A stretch of DNA of 35,991 bases from an uncultured Mycolicibacterium sp. (GTDB lineage: Bacteria > Actinomycetota > Actinomycetes > Mycobacteriales > Mycobacteriaceae): assembly GCF_937941905.1 (NCBI RefSeq), contig NZ_CALDGS010000140.1, forward strand, positions 1 through 35,991, written 5' to 3'. The notes beneath the pieces were generated by a model. The model ran no database searches. It had not been told where the DNA came from and was given only the letters and a program-made list of their open reading frames with translations. Below, piece after piece: positions 15,205 to 23,771 of the stretch. The position numbers were made by a program, and so were the translations under genes. Position 1 is the first letter of the stretch, and every line of letters starts with the position of its first letter.

Positions 15205-17028
15205 TCAGGCCAGTGAGTCCACCCAAGCCCGGTGCAGCGCCGCGTAGCGGCCGCCGGCACGGTCGATCAGCGCTGCGGGCGGGCCGTCCTCGACGATGCG
15301 GCCGTGGTCGAGCACCAGCACCCGGTCGGCGATCTCGACGGTGGACAGCCGGTGGGCGATCACCAACGCGGTGCGGTCGGCCAGCAGCCGCCGCAGCGCC
15401 CGCTGGACCTGGCGTTCGGACGGGATGTCCAGCGACGAGGTGGCCTCGTCGAGGATGAGCACCGCCGGGTCGGCCAGGAACGCCCGGGCGAACGCGACGA
15501 GCTGTCGTTGCCCGGCCGAGAGCCGCCCGCCGCGCTTGGCGACGTCGGTGTCGTAGCCGTCCGGCAGCGCGGCGATGAACCGGTCGGCGCCGACGGCCTC
15601 GGCGGCGGCCCGGACCTCGGCGTCGGTGGCGTCGGGCCGGCCGAACCGGATGTTGTCGGCCACCGTGCCGTCGAACATGAAGTTCTCCTGGGTGACCATC
15701 ACGATGTGGCGGCGCAGCTCGTCGAGCGCGAGCTCGCGCAGGTCCACCCCGTCCAGGGTGACCGCCCCGGCGGTGGGGTCGTAGAAGCGGGCGATGAGCT
15801 TGGCGATGGTGGTCTTGCCCGCCCCGGTGGTGCCCACCAGGGCCACGGTCTGCCCGGCCGGCACCACCAGGTCCAGCCCGGGCAGCACCGGCCGGCCCGG
15901 CACGTACTCGAACCGCACGCCGCGGCAGGCGAGCTCGCCGCGGGTCCGCGGCAGCGGCACCGGGTGCGGCGGGTCGGTGATCGACGGCCGCTCGGCGAGC
16001 ACCCCGGCGAGCTTCTCCAGCGCCGACGCCGCGGACTGGAAGGTGTTGAAGAACTGCGAGATCTCCTGCATCGGCTCGAAGAACATCCGCAGGTAGAGCA
16101 GGAACGCCGCCAGCGTGCCGATGGTCATCCGGCCCTCGAGCACCAGGTAGCCGCCGTAGAGCAGCACCACGCCGGTGGTGATGTTGCCGACCAGCTTCAC
16201 CCCGGGCATGAAGATCGCCAGCAGCCGGAAGGTGCGCTCGTTGACGTCGCGGTAGCGGTCGGCGAGTTCGTCGAAGATCTCCTGGTTGCGCGGCTCGCGG
16301 CGGTAGGCCTGCACCGCCTTGATGCCGGTCATCGTCTCGACGAACTGCACGATCACCAGCGCGGCGGCCTCGCGCACCCTGCGGTAGGTCCGGGCCGACT
16401 CCTCCCGGAACCACCACACCAGCGCGACCAGCGGCGGGAACGCGGCCAGGCACAGCAGGCCCAGCCGCAGGTCCAGGGTCACCAGCAGCACCGCGGTGCC
16501 GACCAGGGTGAGCACCGCGGTGATCAGGCCGTCGAAGCCGTTCTCCAGCATGTCCTGGATGGCCTCGATGTCGTTGGTGGAGCGGCTGACCACCCGCCCG
16601 GAGGTGTAGCGGTCGTGGAAGGCCACGTCGAGCCGCTGGAACTGGCGGAACACCCGGCGGCGCAGCTCCAGCAGCACCCGCTGACCGATCGCGCCCGAGC
16701 GCAGCAGGAAGTACATCCGGCTGCCGGCCTGCACCGCCACCACCGCGCACAGCGCCCCGACCACGGTGAGCAGCTCGCGCGCCGTGCCGCCGGCCAGCAG
16801 CGGCGGGATGCCGCGGTCGATGCCGCGCTGCACCAGGATCGGCACCGACAGCCGGGCGGCGTTCTCGACCACCACCACGACGGCCAGCACCACCAGCGCG
16901 GCCCGGTACGGCCGCAGCAGCGAGCCGAGCAGGGCCCGGGCCTCGCGGCGGCGCGGCAGCGACTCGTCGATGGGCGAGTCGTCGGGGGCCGCGTAGCGGC
17001 CGCGCCAGGTGTCGGTGTGCTCGCTCAT
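15205..17028 (-). CDS. ABC half exporter, catalytic member of a heterodimer
   Basis: A 607-residue type IV ABC exporter half-molecule with an N-terminal six-helix membrane domain and a C-terminal NBD. Walker A is G-T-T-G-A-G-K-T-T, Walker B is L-I-L-D-E-A-T-S-S-L-D with the catalytic Glu, and the switch motif I-A-H-R-L-S-T-V is intact. The signature is L-S-A-G-Q, not LSGGQ. An intact hydrolysis site combined with an altered signature is the pattern of the catalytic subunit in asymmetric heterodimers such as TmrAB or BmrCD. The ATG at 17028 overlaps the stop of the preceding ABC gene (ATGA), so the two are translationally coupled and probably made one to one. The substrate is unknown; lipid or drug export is typical of the family. 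Confidence 0.88.
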   Translation of the reverse strand: MSEHTDTWRGRYAAPDDSPIDESLPRRREARALLGSLLRPYRAALVVLAVVVVVENAARLSVPILVQRGIDRGIPPLLAGGTARELLTVVGALCAVVAVQAGSRMYFLLRSGAIGQRVLLELRRRVFRQFQRLDVAFHDRYTSGRVVSRSTNDIEAIQDMLENGFDGLITAVLTLVGTAVLLVTLDLRLGLLCLAAFPPLVALVWWFREESARTYRRVREAAALVIVQFVETMTGIKAVQAYRREPRNQEIFDELADRYRDVNERTFRLLAIFMPGVKLVGNITTGVVLLYGGYLVLEGRMTIGTLAAFLLYLRMFFEPMQEISQFFNTFQSAASALEKLAGVLAERPSITDPPHPVPLPRTRGELACRGVRFEYVPGRPVLPGLDLVVPAGQTVALVGTTGAGKTTIAKLIARFYDPTAGAVTLDGVDLRELALDELRRHIVMVTQENFMFDGTVADNIRFGRPDATDAEVRAAAEAVGADRFIAALPDGYDTDVAKRGGRLSAGQRQLVAFARAFLADPAVLILDEATSSLDIPSERQVQRALRRLLADRTALVIAHRLSTVEIADRVLVLDHGRIVEDGPPAALIDRAGGRYAALHRAWVDSLA

Positions 17029-18908
17029 CGCGGATCCAGGGCCCGTTGTTCGGCGTAGGCGCGGCACAGCCGGTCACGTTCGGCGTCGTCGGTCCAGCAT
17101 TCGTCGTGTTCGAGGGTGTCGTCGAGGTCGTCGTCGGCGGCCAGCAGGCGCCGGTAGGCCGGCACGCCGGCGAGCAGTTCGGCGTGGGTGCCGATGTGGG
17201 TGACGGTGCCCACCCCGTCGACCTGCTCGACCAGGGCGACCCGGTCGGCCAGCAGCACGGTGGAGGCGCGCCGGGCCACCACGATCGCGGTGACGTCGCG
17301 CAGGTGCTCGGCGAGCGCGGCGGTGACCCGGGCCTCGGTGTGCACGTCCAGCGCGCTGAGCGTGTCGTCGAGCACCAGGATGCGCGGGGCGGCCAGGATC
17401 GCCCGGGCCAGCGCCAGCCGCTGGCGCTGTCCGCCGGACAGGCTCATGCCCTGTTCGCCGATGCGGGTGTCCAGTCCGTAGGGCAGGTCGTGGACGAACT
17501 CCGCGGCGGCGATCTCGATGGCGCGTTCCAGCTCGGCGTCGTCGGCGTCCGGCCGGCCCAGCCGCAGGTTCTCCGCGACCGACATGGAGAACAGCGTCGG
17601 GTCCTCGAACGCGGTGGCCACGGTGCGCCGCAGCGCGTCCAGCGACAGCTCGCGGATGTCGGTCCCGTCGATGCGGATGCTGCCCTCGGTGACGTCGTAG
17701 AGCCGGGAGAGCAGTTGGGCCAGCACCGATTTCCCGGACCCGGTGGCGCCCACCAGGGCCAGCGTCCGGCCCGGTTCGACGGTGACCGAGACGTGCCGCA
17801 GCGCCCAGCGGTCGCTGCCCGGGAACCGGAAACCCACGTCGACGAGCTCGAGCCGGCCCCGCGTCGGCGCGGCGGTGACCGGGCCGTCGGTGATCTCGCG
17901 CGGGGCGTCGAAGATCTCGGCGATCCGGTTGGCCGCGGTGAACGACTCCTGGGTCATCGAGAGCAGGAAGCCCAGCGAGGCGATCGGCCAGACCAGCGAC
18001 AGCATCATGGTGATGAAGGCGACCAGGGTGCCCATCGTCACCAGTCCGCGCCCGGCGGCGTAGGCGCCGAACCCGAGCACCACGATCAGGGTGAGGTTGG
18101 GGATCACCTCCAGCAGCGTCCAGAACCGTGCCGACACCCGCACCCGGGCCAGCTGGGTGCGGTACAGCCGCACGGCCTGCTCGTCGAACCGCCGGTACAG
18201 GTGGCGTTCCCGGCCGAACGAGCGCACCACCCGGTGCCCCAACGCGGACTCCTCGACATGCGTTGCGACATGGCCGGTCTCGTCCTGGGCCCGGCGGGAC
18301 AACCGGGTGTAGACGCGCTGGAAGCGCAGCACGGTGGCGGTGATCGGCACCACCGACACCAGCACCACCACGCCCAGCGGCCAGTACATCGCCAGCAGGA
18401 TCGCGGTGACCACGACGATCTGCAGACCGTTGAGGATCAGGAACACCAGCCCGAACGACAGCAGCCGGCGGATGGTGCCCAGATCGTTCATCACCCGCGA
18501 CAGCAGCTGCCCGGACTCCCAGCGGCCGTGGAAACTCATCGGCAGCACCTGCAGCCGGGCGTAGAGATCCTTGCGGATGTCGGCCTCCACGCCCATCGTG
18601 GCCCGCGCCACCAGCCAGCGGCGGATGAACCACAGCACCGCCTCGGTGCCCCCGACCGCCAGGGCGGCGCCACCCCAGATCCACAGCCCCTGGCGGTCCT
18701 GGTGGCGCACCGGCCCGTCGATGACGGCCCGGGTCAGCAGCGGGATCGCCACCGTGGCACCGAGACTGACGACGGCGACGGCGATCATCGCGACCCAGCG
18801 CCACCGGTAGGGCATCAGGTACGGCAGCAGCCGCAGCAGGTCGCTGCCCGCCCGGGCGCGCCGCGGCGCCGGCGCGATCGCCGGGGTGGTGCCGGCCCGG
18901 GTGCGCAC
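17025..18908 (-). CDS. ABC half exporter with degenerate ATPase site
   Basis: A 627-residue TMD-NBD exporter half. The membrane domain covers about residues 35-320. Walker A (G-A-T-G-S-G-K-S-V) and the signature (M-S-L-S-G-G-Q) are intact. Walker B reads L-V-L-D-D-T-L-S-A-L-D, with Asp instead of the catalytic Glu, and the switch region reads V-A-R-R-A-S-T-V, with Arg instead of His. This subunit should bind ATP at a non-hydrolysing site while lending its good signature to the partner encoded next. About 60 charged, acidic residues at the C-terminus may be regulatory. The GTG start is 2 bp after the stop of the first exporter gene. Function beyond export is not visible. Confidence 0.88.
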   Translation of the reverse strand: MRTRAGTTPAIAPAPRRARAGSDLLRLLPYLMPYRWRWVAMIAVAVVSLGATVAIPLLTRAVIDGPVRHQDRQGLWIWGGAALAVGGTEAVLWFIRRWLVARATMGVEADIRKDLYARLQVLPMSFHGRWESGQLLSRVMNDLGTIRRLLSFGLVFLILNGLQIVVVTAILLAMYWPLGVVVLVSVVPITATVLRFQRVYTRLSRRAQDETGHVATHVEESALGHRVVRSFGRERHLYRRFDEQAVRLYRTQLARVRVSARFWTLLEVIPNLTLIVVLGFGAYAAGRGLVTMGTLVAFITMMLSLVWPIASLGFLLSMTQESFTAANRIAEIFDAPREITDGPVTAAPTRGRLELVDVGFRFPGSDRWALRHVSVTVEPGRTLALVGATGSGKSVLAQLLSRLYDVTEGSIRIDGTDIRELSLDALRRTVATAFEDPTLFSMSVAENLRLGRPDADDAELERAIEIAAAEFVHDLPYGLDTRIGEQGMSLSGGQRQRLALARAILAAPRILVLDDTLSALDVHTEARVTAALAEHLRDVTAIVVARRASTVLLADRVALVEQVDGVGTVTHIGTHAELLAGVPAYRRLLAADDDLDDTLEHDECWTDDAERDRLCRAYAEQRALDPR

Positions 18909-18910
18909 GC

Positions 18911-20794
18911 TCAGGCCGCCGTCGAGGAGTCGTCGCCGAACTGGGTGGTGTACAGCTCGGCGTAGCGTCCGCCGCGGGCCAGCAACTCGGCGTGGGTGCC
19001 GCGCTCGACGATCCGGCCGTCCTCGACGACCAGGATCTCGTCGGCCGCCCGCACCGTGGACAGCCGGTGCGCGATGACGATCGCGGTGCGCCCGGCCAGC
19101 GCCTCGGTCAGCGCCTGCTGCACCGCCGCCTCGGACGCCGAGTCCAGCGCGGCGGTGGCCTCGTCGAGCACCACCACCCGGGGCCGGCCCAGCAGCAGCC
19201 GGGCAATGGTCAGCCGTTGCCGCTGCCCACCGGAGAGCTGGTAGCCGCGCTCACCGACCACGGTGTCCAGGCCGTCGGGCATGGCCGCCACCACGTCGGC
19301 CAGCCGGGCCCGGCGCAGCGCCTCCCACATCTGCGCGTCGGTGGCCCCCGGATTGCCCAGGGCCAGGTTGGCGCGGATGGTGTCGTGGAACAGGTGCCCG
19401 TCCTGGGTGACCATCCCGACGGTGGCCTTCAGCGAGGCGAAGCTCACGTCGCGCACGTCCACCCCGCCCAGCCGCACCGCCCCGGCGTCGACGTCGTAGA
19501 GCCGGGCCACCAGGGCGGCGATGGTGGACTTGCCCGCACCCGACGAGCCGACCAGCGCGACCATCCGGCCGGGTTCGACGGTGAACGAGATGCCGTGCAG
19601 CACCTCGCCGGTGTCGCGGTCGTCGAGCACGGCGACCTCCTCCAGCGAGGCCAGCGACACCTTGTCCGCGCTCGGGTAGCCGAACCGGACGTCGTCGAAC
19701 TGCACCGACACCGGGCCGTCGGGGACGGCGACGGCGTCGGGCCGCTCGGCGATCAGCGGCCGCAGGTCGAGCACCTCGAACACCCGCTCGAAGCTGACCA
19801 GCGCGTTGGCGACGTCGACGTGGGCGTTGGCCAGCGCGGTCAGCGGGGTGTAGAGCCGGGTGAGCAGCAGCGCCATCGACACCACCGCACCGGTCTGCAG
19901 GTGCCCGCCGATGGCCAGCACCCCGCCCAGCCCGTAGACCAGGGCCAGCGCCAGCGCCGACATCAGCGTCAGCGAGTTCATGAACCCCGACTGCAGCATC
20001 GCCCGGCGCACCCCGATGGCGCGCACCCGGTCCGCGCGGGCGGTGAACTCGGCGAGTTCGCGGGCCGGGTCGCCGAACAGCTTGACCAGCGTCGCGCCCG
20101 GCGCCGAGAAGCGCTCGGTCATCTGGGTGTTCATCGCGGCGTTGTGCGCGGCGGCCTCCCGCGACAGCCCGGCCATCCGGGCGCCGATGCGCCGGGCCGG
20201 CAGCACGAACAGCGGCACCAGCAGCAGCGCCAACAGCGTGATCTGCCAGGAGATGCCGACCATCACCGCCAGCGTCAGGGTGAGCGTGACCAGGTTGGCC
20301 ACCACCCCGGACAGGGTGTCGGAGAACGCCCGCTGGGCGCCCATCACGTCGGAGCCGAGCCGGCTGACCAGCGCGCCGGTGCGGGTGCGGGTGAAGAACG
20401 CCACCGGCATCCGCTGCACGTGGTCGAACACCGCGGTGCGCAGGTCCAGGATCAGGCCCTCGCCGATCGTCGACGACAGCCAGCGGCTCAGCAGCGACAC
20501 GGCGGCCTCGGCGACCGCGACCGCGGCGATCACCCCGGCCAGCGCGAGGACGGTGCGCGCCGGACCGCCGTGCACGATCGCGTCGACCACCCGCCCGGCC
20601 AGCAGCGGGGTCGCCACGCCGAGCAGCGCACCGCCCACGCTGACCGCGACGAACACGCCCAACCTGCGGTGATGACGTCCGGCGAAGCGCCAGATGCGGC
20701 GCAGCAGGGCCGGGTCGGCCAGGGCGCGCAGGTCCCCGCCGCGGGCGTTGGCCTGCCGGTACAGCGTCTGGCGGGCGACCATCTCCAGGCTCAT
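18911..20794 (-). CDS. ABC exporter (TMD-NBD) with a complete ATPase site
   Basis: A 627-residue half exporter, first gene of the five-gene export operon. The six-helix membrane domain covers about residues 45-330. The NBD has Walker A G-S-S-G-A-G-K-S-T, signature Q-L-S-G-G-Q, Walker B V-V-L-D-E-A-T-A-A-L-D and switch I-A-H-R-L-S-T-V, so it can work as a homodimer. An insert of about 20 residues (S-L-A-S-L-E-E-V-A-V-L-D-D-R-D) lies between the first NBD strands before Walker A. The ATG at 20794 is preferred to the GTG at 20803 because a TACCGT hexamer ends 7 nt before it, giving a leaderless mRNA. The upstream promoter has a MerR-type layout, so induction by a stress or toxic ligand is likely. 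Confidence 0.88.
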   Translation of the reverse strand: MSLEMVARQTLYRQANARGGDLRALADPALLRRIWRFAGRHHRRLGVFVAVSVGGALLGVATPLLAGRVVDAIVHGGPARTVLALAGVIAAVAVAEAAVSLLSRWLSSTIGEGLILDLRTAVFDHVQRMPVAFFTRTRTGALVSRLGSDVMGAQRAFSDTLSGVVANLVTLTLTLAVMVGISWQITLLALLLVPLFVLPARRIGARMAGLSREAAAHNAAMNTQMTERFSAPGATLVKLFGDPARELAEFTARADRVRAIGVRRAMLQSGFMNSLTLMSALALALVYGLGGVLAIGGHLQTGAVVSMALLLTRLYTPLTALANAHVDVANALVSFERVFEVLDLRPLIAERPDAVAVPDGPVSVQFDDVRFGYPSADKVSLASLEEVAVLDDRDTGEVLHGISFTVEPGRMVALVGSSGAGKSTIAALVARLYDVDAGAVRLGGVDVRDVSFASLKATVGMVTQDGHLFHDTIRANLALGNPGATDAQMWEALRRARLADVVAAMPDGLDTVVGERGYQLSGGQRQRLTIARLLLGRPRVVVLDEATAALDSASEAAVQQALTEALAGRTAIVIAHRLSTVRAADEILVVEDGRIVERGTHAELLARGGRYAELYTTQFGDDSSTAA

Positions 20795-20801
20795 GCCGCC
20801 C

Positions 20802-20832
20802 ACGGTAGAACCTGAACCGAGCTTGAGGTCAA
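20802..20832 (-). promoter_or_regulatory. MerR/SoxR-type promoter of the export operon
   Basis: On the minus strand the -35 TTGACC (20832 to 20827) and the -10 TACCGT (20807 to 20802) are separated by 19 bp, the over-long spacing typical of promoters activated by MerR-family regulators. An imperfect dyad fills the spacer: ACCTCAAG, four bases, GTTCAGGT (20810-20829). The half-site ACCTCAAG equals that of the classic SoxR box; the other half differs at two of eight positions. The start point would be at the ATG at 20794. The regulator gene is not in the window. Confidence 0.6.
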
Positions 20833-20865
20833 TTCCGCTTCCCCCGTCGGCGCGCCGATATCAGG

Positions 20866-20871
20866 CAAGAT
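20866..20871 (+). promoter_or_regulatory. -10-like CAAGAT for prrA
   Basis: CAAGAT keeps the A at position 2 and T at position 6 of mycobacterial -10 elements and ends 6 nt before the prrA ATG. No Shine-Dalgarno is present, so a leaderless transcript is plausible. No -35 was recognised. Confidence 0.3.
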
Positions 20872-20877
20872 TGCGAC

Positions 20878-21585
20878 ATGGACAGTGGTACTGCGGGCAC
20901 CTCCCCACGGGTCCTTGTCGTCGACGACGACCCCGACGTCCTCGCCTCGCTCGAGCGCGGGCTGCGGCTGAACGGCTTCGAGGTCTCCACCGCCGTCGAC
21001 GGCGCCGAGGCGCTGCGGAGCGCCACCGAGACCCGGCCGGACGCGATCGTGCTCGACATCAACATGCCCGTGCTCGACGGCGTCAGCGTGGTCACCGCGC
21101 TGCGCGCGATGGACAACGACGTGCCGGTGTGCGTGCTCTCGGCGCGCAGCAGCGTCGACGACCGGGTGGCCGGGCTGGAGGCCGGCGCCGACGACTACCT
21201 GGTCAAACCGTTCGTGCTGGCCGAGCTGGTGGCGCGGGTCAAGGCGCTGCTGCGCCGGCGCGGCTCCTCGGCGACGTTCTCCTCGGAGACCATCGTGGTC
21301 GGGCCGCTGGAGGTCGACATCCCGGGCCGGCGGGCCCGGATCAACGGCCAGGACGTCGAGCTGACCAAGCGCGAGTTCGACCTGCTGGCGGTGCTCGCCG
21401 AGCACAAGACCCAGGTGCTGTCCCGCGCCCAGCTGCTGGAGCTGGTGTGGGGTTACGACTTCGCCGCCGACACCAACGTCGTCGACGTGTTCATCGGGTA
21501 CCTGCGCCGCAAGCTCGAGGCCACCGGCGCACCGCGGCTGCTGCACACGGTGCGCGGCGTCGGATTCGTGCTGCGCGCGCAGTAG
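20878..21585 (+). CDS. prrA: Two-component response regulator PrrA
   Basis: A 235-residue OmpR/PhoB-type response regulator, one residue shorter than M. tuberculosis PrrA (Rv0903c). The receiver domain has the acidic triad D-D-D (16-18), the phospho-acceptor Asp60 in V-L-D-I-N-M-P, and K-P-F in L-V-K-P-F-V. The C-terminal winged-helix domain begins near residue 135, with E-L-T-K-R-E-F-D-L-L as its first helix and R-G-V-G-F-V-L at the wing. It is phosphorylated by PrrB, encoded 16 bp downstream, and binds DNA. PrrAB is essential in M. tuberculosis and has been linked to respiration and ammonium responses in mycobacteria. The regulated genes are not visible here. Confidence 0.95.
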   Translation: MDSGTAGTSPRVLVVDDDPDVLASLERGLRLNGFEVSTAVDGAEALRSATETRPDAIVLDINMPVLDGVSVVTALRAMDNDVPVCVLSARSSVDDRVAGLEAGADDYLVKPFVLAELVARVKALLRRRGSSATFSSETIVVGPLEVDIPGRRARINGQDVELTKREFDLLAVLAEHKTQVLSRAQLLELVWGYDFAADTNVVDVFIGYLRRKLEATGAPRLLHTVRGVGFVLRAQ

Positions 21586-21601
21586 GGCTGCGGACACCGC
21601 C

Positions 21602-22942
21602 GTGAACCTCGTCACCCGGCTGGTCCGCCGTACCCCGTCGCTGCGGACCCGGGTCGCGTTCGCCACCGCGATCGCGGCAACCATCGTGGTCGGCATCGTC
21701 GGCGTCGTGGTGTGGGTCGGCATCACCAACGACCGCAAGGAGCGCCTCGACCGCCGGCTCGACGAGGCGGCCGGGTTCGCGGTGCCGCTGCTGCCGCGCG
21801 GGCTCGACCAGATCCCGTCCTCGCCGAACGCCCGCGACGTGGTGATCACCGTGCGCCGCGACGGGCAGGTGCGGTCCAACGCCGAGGTGGTGCTGCCCGA
21901 GCTCGAGGAGGGCTACGCCGACACCTCGATCGACGGGGTGCGCTACCGGGTGCGCACCGTGCGCATCCCCTACCCCACCCCCACCACGCTGGCCGTCGGC
22001 GCCACCTACGACGACACCATCGCCGATACCAACAACCTGCACCGGCGGGTGATCATCGTGTGCCTGTTCGCGGTCGGCGCGGCCACCCTGGGCGGCTGGC
22101 TGCTCGCCGCGTTCGCCGTGCGGCCGTTCAAACAGCTTGCCGCCCAGGCCCGCTCGATCGACGCCGGGGACGAGGTGCCGGACGTGGAGATCCGCGGCGC
22201 CACCGAGGCGGTGGAGATCGCCGAGGCGGTAAAGGGCATGCTGGGCCGGATCTGGAAGGAGCAGGACCGCACCAAGGCCGCGCTGGCGTCGGCGCGCGAC
22301 TTCGCCTCGGCCGCCGCGCACGAGTTGCGCACCCCGCTCACCGCGATGCGCACCAACCTGGAGATCCTCGACACCCTCGACATGCCCGAGGAGCAGCGCA
22401 AGGAGGTGCTCGGCGACGTCATCCGCACCCAGTCGCGCATCGAGGCCACGCTGTGGGCGCTGGAGCGGCTGGCCCAGGGCGAGCTGTCCACCTCCGACGA
22501 CCACGTCCCGGTCGACCTCACCGAGCTGCTCGACCGCGCCGCCCACGACGCCGTGCGCACCTACCCGGACCTGGAGGTGACGCTCGCGCCCGGGCCGACG
22601 GTGATCATCGTCGGGCTGCCGGTGGGGCTGCGGCTGGCGGTGGACAACGCGATCGCCAACGCGGTCAAGCACGGCGGGGCGACCCGGGTGCAGCTGGGGG
22701 TGACCAGCTCCCGGGAGGGAGTGGAGATCACCGTGGACGACAACGGCTCCGGGGTGCCGCCGGAGGAACGGCAGCAGGTGTTCGAGCGGTTCACCCGCGG
22801 CTCCACCGCATCGCACTCCGGCTCCGGGCTGGGCCTGGCGCTGGTGGCCCAGCAGGCCGAACTGCACGGCGGCACCGCGGCGTTGGAGGACAGCCCGCTG
22901 GGCGGGGCGCGGCTGGTGCTGCGCCTGCCCGGGGTGCACTGA
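21602..22942 (+). CDS. prrB: Sensor histidine kinase PrrB
   Basis: A 446-residue membrane histidine kinase, the same length as M. tuberculosis PrrB. Two membrane segments (about residues 18-42 and 150-172) bracket an extracytoplasmic sensor domain. A HAMP domain follows, then the phospho-acceptor His240 in A-H-E-L-R-T-P-L-T, the N box (D-N-A-I-A-N-A-V-K-H), and the G boxes D-N-G-S-G-V and G-S-G-L-G-L-A-L-V. It phosphorylates PrrA. The GTG start lies 16 bp after prrA, so the genes form one operon. Its stop is followed 11 bp later by an intergenic inverted repeat that probably ends the transcript. The signal sensed is not visible from sequence. Confidence 0.95.
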   Translation: MNLVTRLVRRTPSLRTRVAFATAIAATIVVGIVGVVVWVGITNDRKERLDRRLDEAAGFAVPLLPRGLDQIPSSPNARDVVITVRRDGQVRSNAEVVLPELEEGYADTSIDGVRYRVRTVRIPYPTPTTLAVGATYDDTIADTNNLHRRVIIVCLFAVGAATLGGWLLAAFAVRPFKQLAAQARSIDAGDEVPDVEIRGATEAVEIAEAVKGMLGRIWKEQDRTKAALASARDFASAAAHELRTPLTAMRTNLEILDTLDMPEEQRKEVLGDVIRTQSRIEATLWALERLAQGELSTSDDHVPVDLTELLDRAAHDAVRTYPDLEVTLAPGPTVIIVGLPVGLRLAVDNAIANAVKHGGATRVQLGVTSSREGVEITVDDNGSGVPPEERQQVFERFTRGSTASHSGSGLGLALVAQQAELHGGTAALEDSPLGGARLVLRLPGVH

Positions 22943-22953
22943 GCCGTCCCGCC

Positions 22954-23012
22954 GCGAACGTGAGCCTGCGCGCGAGATTCGGCTGATTTCTCGCACCCGA
23001 GCTCACGTTGGC
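22954..23012. repeat. Intergenic inverted repeat, copy 2
   Basis: Arms GCGAACGTGAGC (22954-22965) and GCTCACGTTGGC (23001-23012) pair with one mismatch. The spacer resembles that of copy 3 (both begin CTGCGCGCGAGA). It lies after prrB and ends 8 bp before the truncated endonuclease-like frame. It is the only copy in this window that is not between convergent genes. Confidence 0.8.
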
Positions 23013-23020
23013 GCACCGGC

Positions 23021-23710
23021 GTGGGAACCCGCGCCGGGCTCTCGGCGGCGGCCCTGCACGGGTCGCGGTGGATCGACCCGGGCCTCCCCGCCGAGCTGAA
23101 CCAGCCCAGCCGGCACGGCCGCGAACCCGGAATCGTCCTGCACAGTGACCGCCTGGCCGACGACGAGCGGTGCCTGGTGGCGAGCATGCCGATCACCACC
23201 CCGGCACGTACGGCGTTCGATCTGGGCCGATCCCGCGGATTCGAGGACGCGGTCATCCGCATCGACGCGGTCATCCAGGCCACCGGGCTGACGGTCGACG
23301 AGATCGCCGCGGTGGCCGCCCGGTATCCGGGTGCGCGCGGGATGAAGACCCTGCGCAAGGCGCTGGCCGCGGTGGACGGCGGGGCCGAATCCCCGCAGGA
23401 GACCCGCACCCGCCTGCTGCTTACGCGGGCCGGGCCGGCACCGGAACGAACCCGGATCGAGGTGTTCGATCCCTGCGGACGGTTCGTCGCCCGCATCGAC
23501 ATGGGATGGGAGCGCCGGCGGGTCGGCGTGGAGTACGACGGTCGGCAACATTGGATCGACCCGGCGGTACGCCGGCGCGACATCGACCGCCAGGCCGAAC
23601 TGGAGGCGCTGGGGTGGCGGATCGTGCGGGTCGGCGACGACCTGCTGCGCCACCGCCCCGGGGTGGTGGTGGCGCGCACGCGCGCCGCCCTCAGCGCCGC
23701 CGGCGCGTGA
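23021..23710 (+). CDS. N-terminally truncated DUF559/PD-(D/E)xK endonuclease-like protein
   Basis: A 229-residue frame from GTG at 23021. The C-terminal 100 residues have the Vsr/DUF559-type core: an Asp in R-I-D-M-G-W, E-Y-D-G, and then a helix with R-x-x-D-I-x-R-Q ending in G-W-R-I-V-R-V. Mycobacteria carry many copies of this family, usually near 290 residues as I recall, with an N-terminal winged-helix-like part resembling AbiEi antitoxins. Here the protein begins at the family's internal A-G-L-S-A-A-A-L-H-G motif, so about 60-70 residues are missing. There is no upstream start in frame before the prrB stop. The break coincides with the intergenic repeat. It is probably a decayed gene, although the catalytic-like core is intact. 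Confidence 0.6.
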   Translation: MGTRAGLSAAALHGSRWIDPGLPAELNQPSRHGREPGIVLHSDRLADDERCLVASMPITTPARTAFDLGRSRGFEDAVIRIDAVIQATGLTVDEIAAVAARYPGARGMKTLRKALAAVDGGAESPQETRTRLLLTRAGPAPERTRIEVFDPCGRFVARIDMGWERRRVGVEYDGRQHWIDPAVRRRDIDRQAELEALGWRIVRVGDDLLRHRPGVVVARTRAALSAAGA

Positions 23711-23764
23711 ACGTGAGCCTGCGCGCGAGAATCGCCCGATGCTGCGACGCAGGCTCACGTTCAC
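23707..23764. repeat. Intergenic inverted repeat, copy 3
   Basis: Perfect 17-bp arms run from GTGAACGTGAGCCTGCG (23707-23723) to CGCAGGCTCACGTTCAC (23748-23764), the longest stem of the family in this window. It lies between the convergent truncated endonuclease-like gene and the FKBP gene, and its left arm supplies the TGA stop at 23708-23710. Confidence 0.88.
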
Positions 23765-23771
23765 GGCATGG

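Noticed and set aside
12541..20794. Whether the three ABC genes are tandem duplicates of one gene
   Set aside because: Their motifs and linkers differ clearly; they are separate subfamilies and not recent duplicates.
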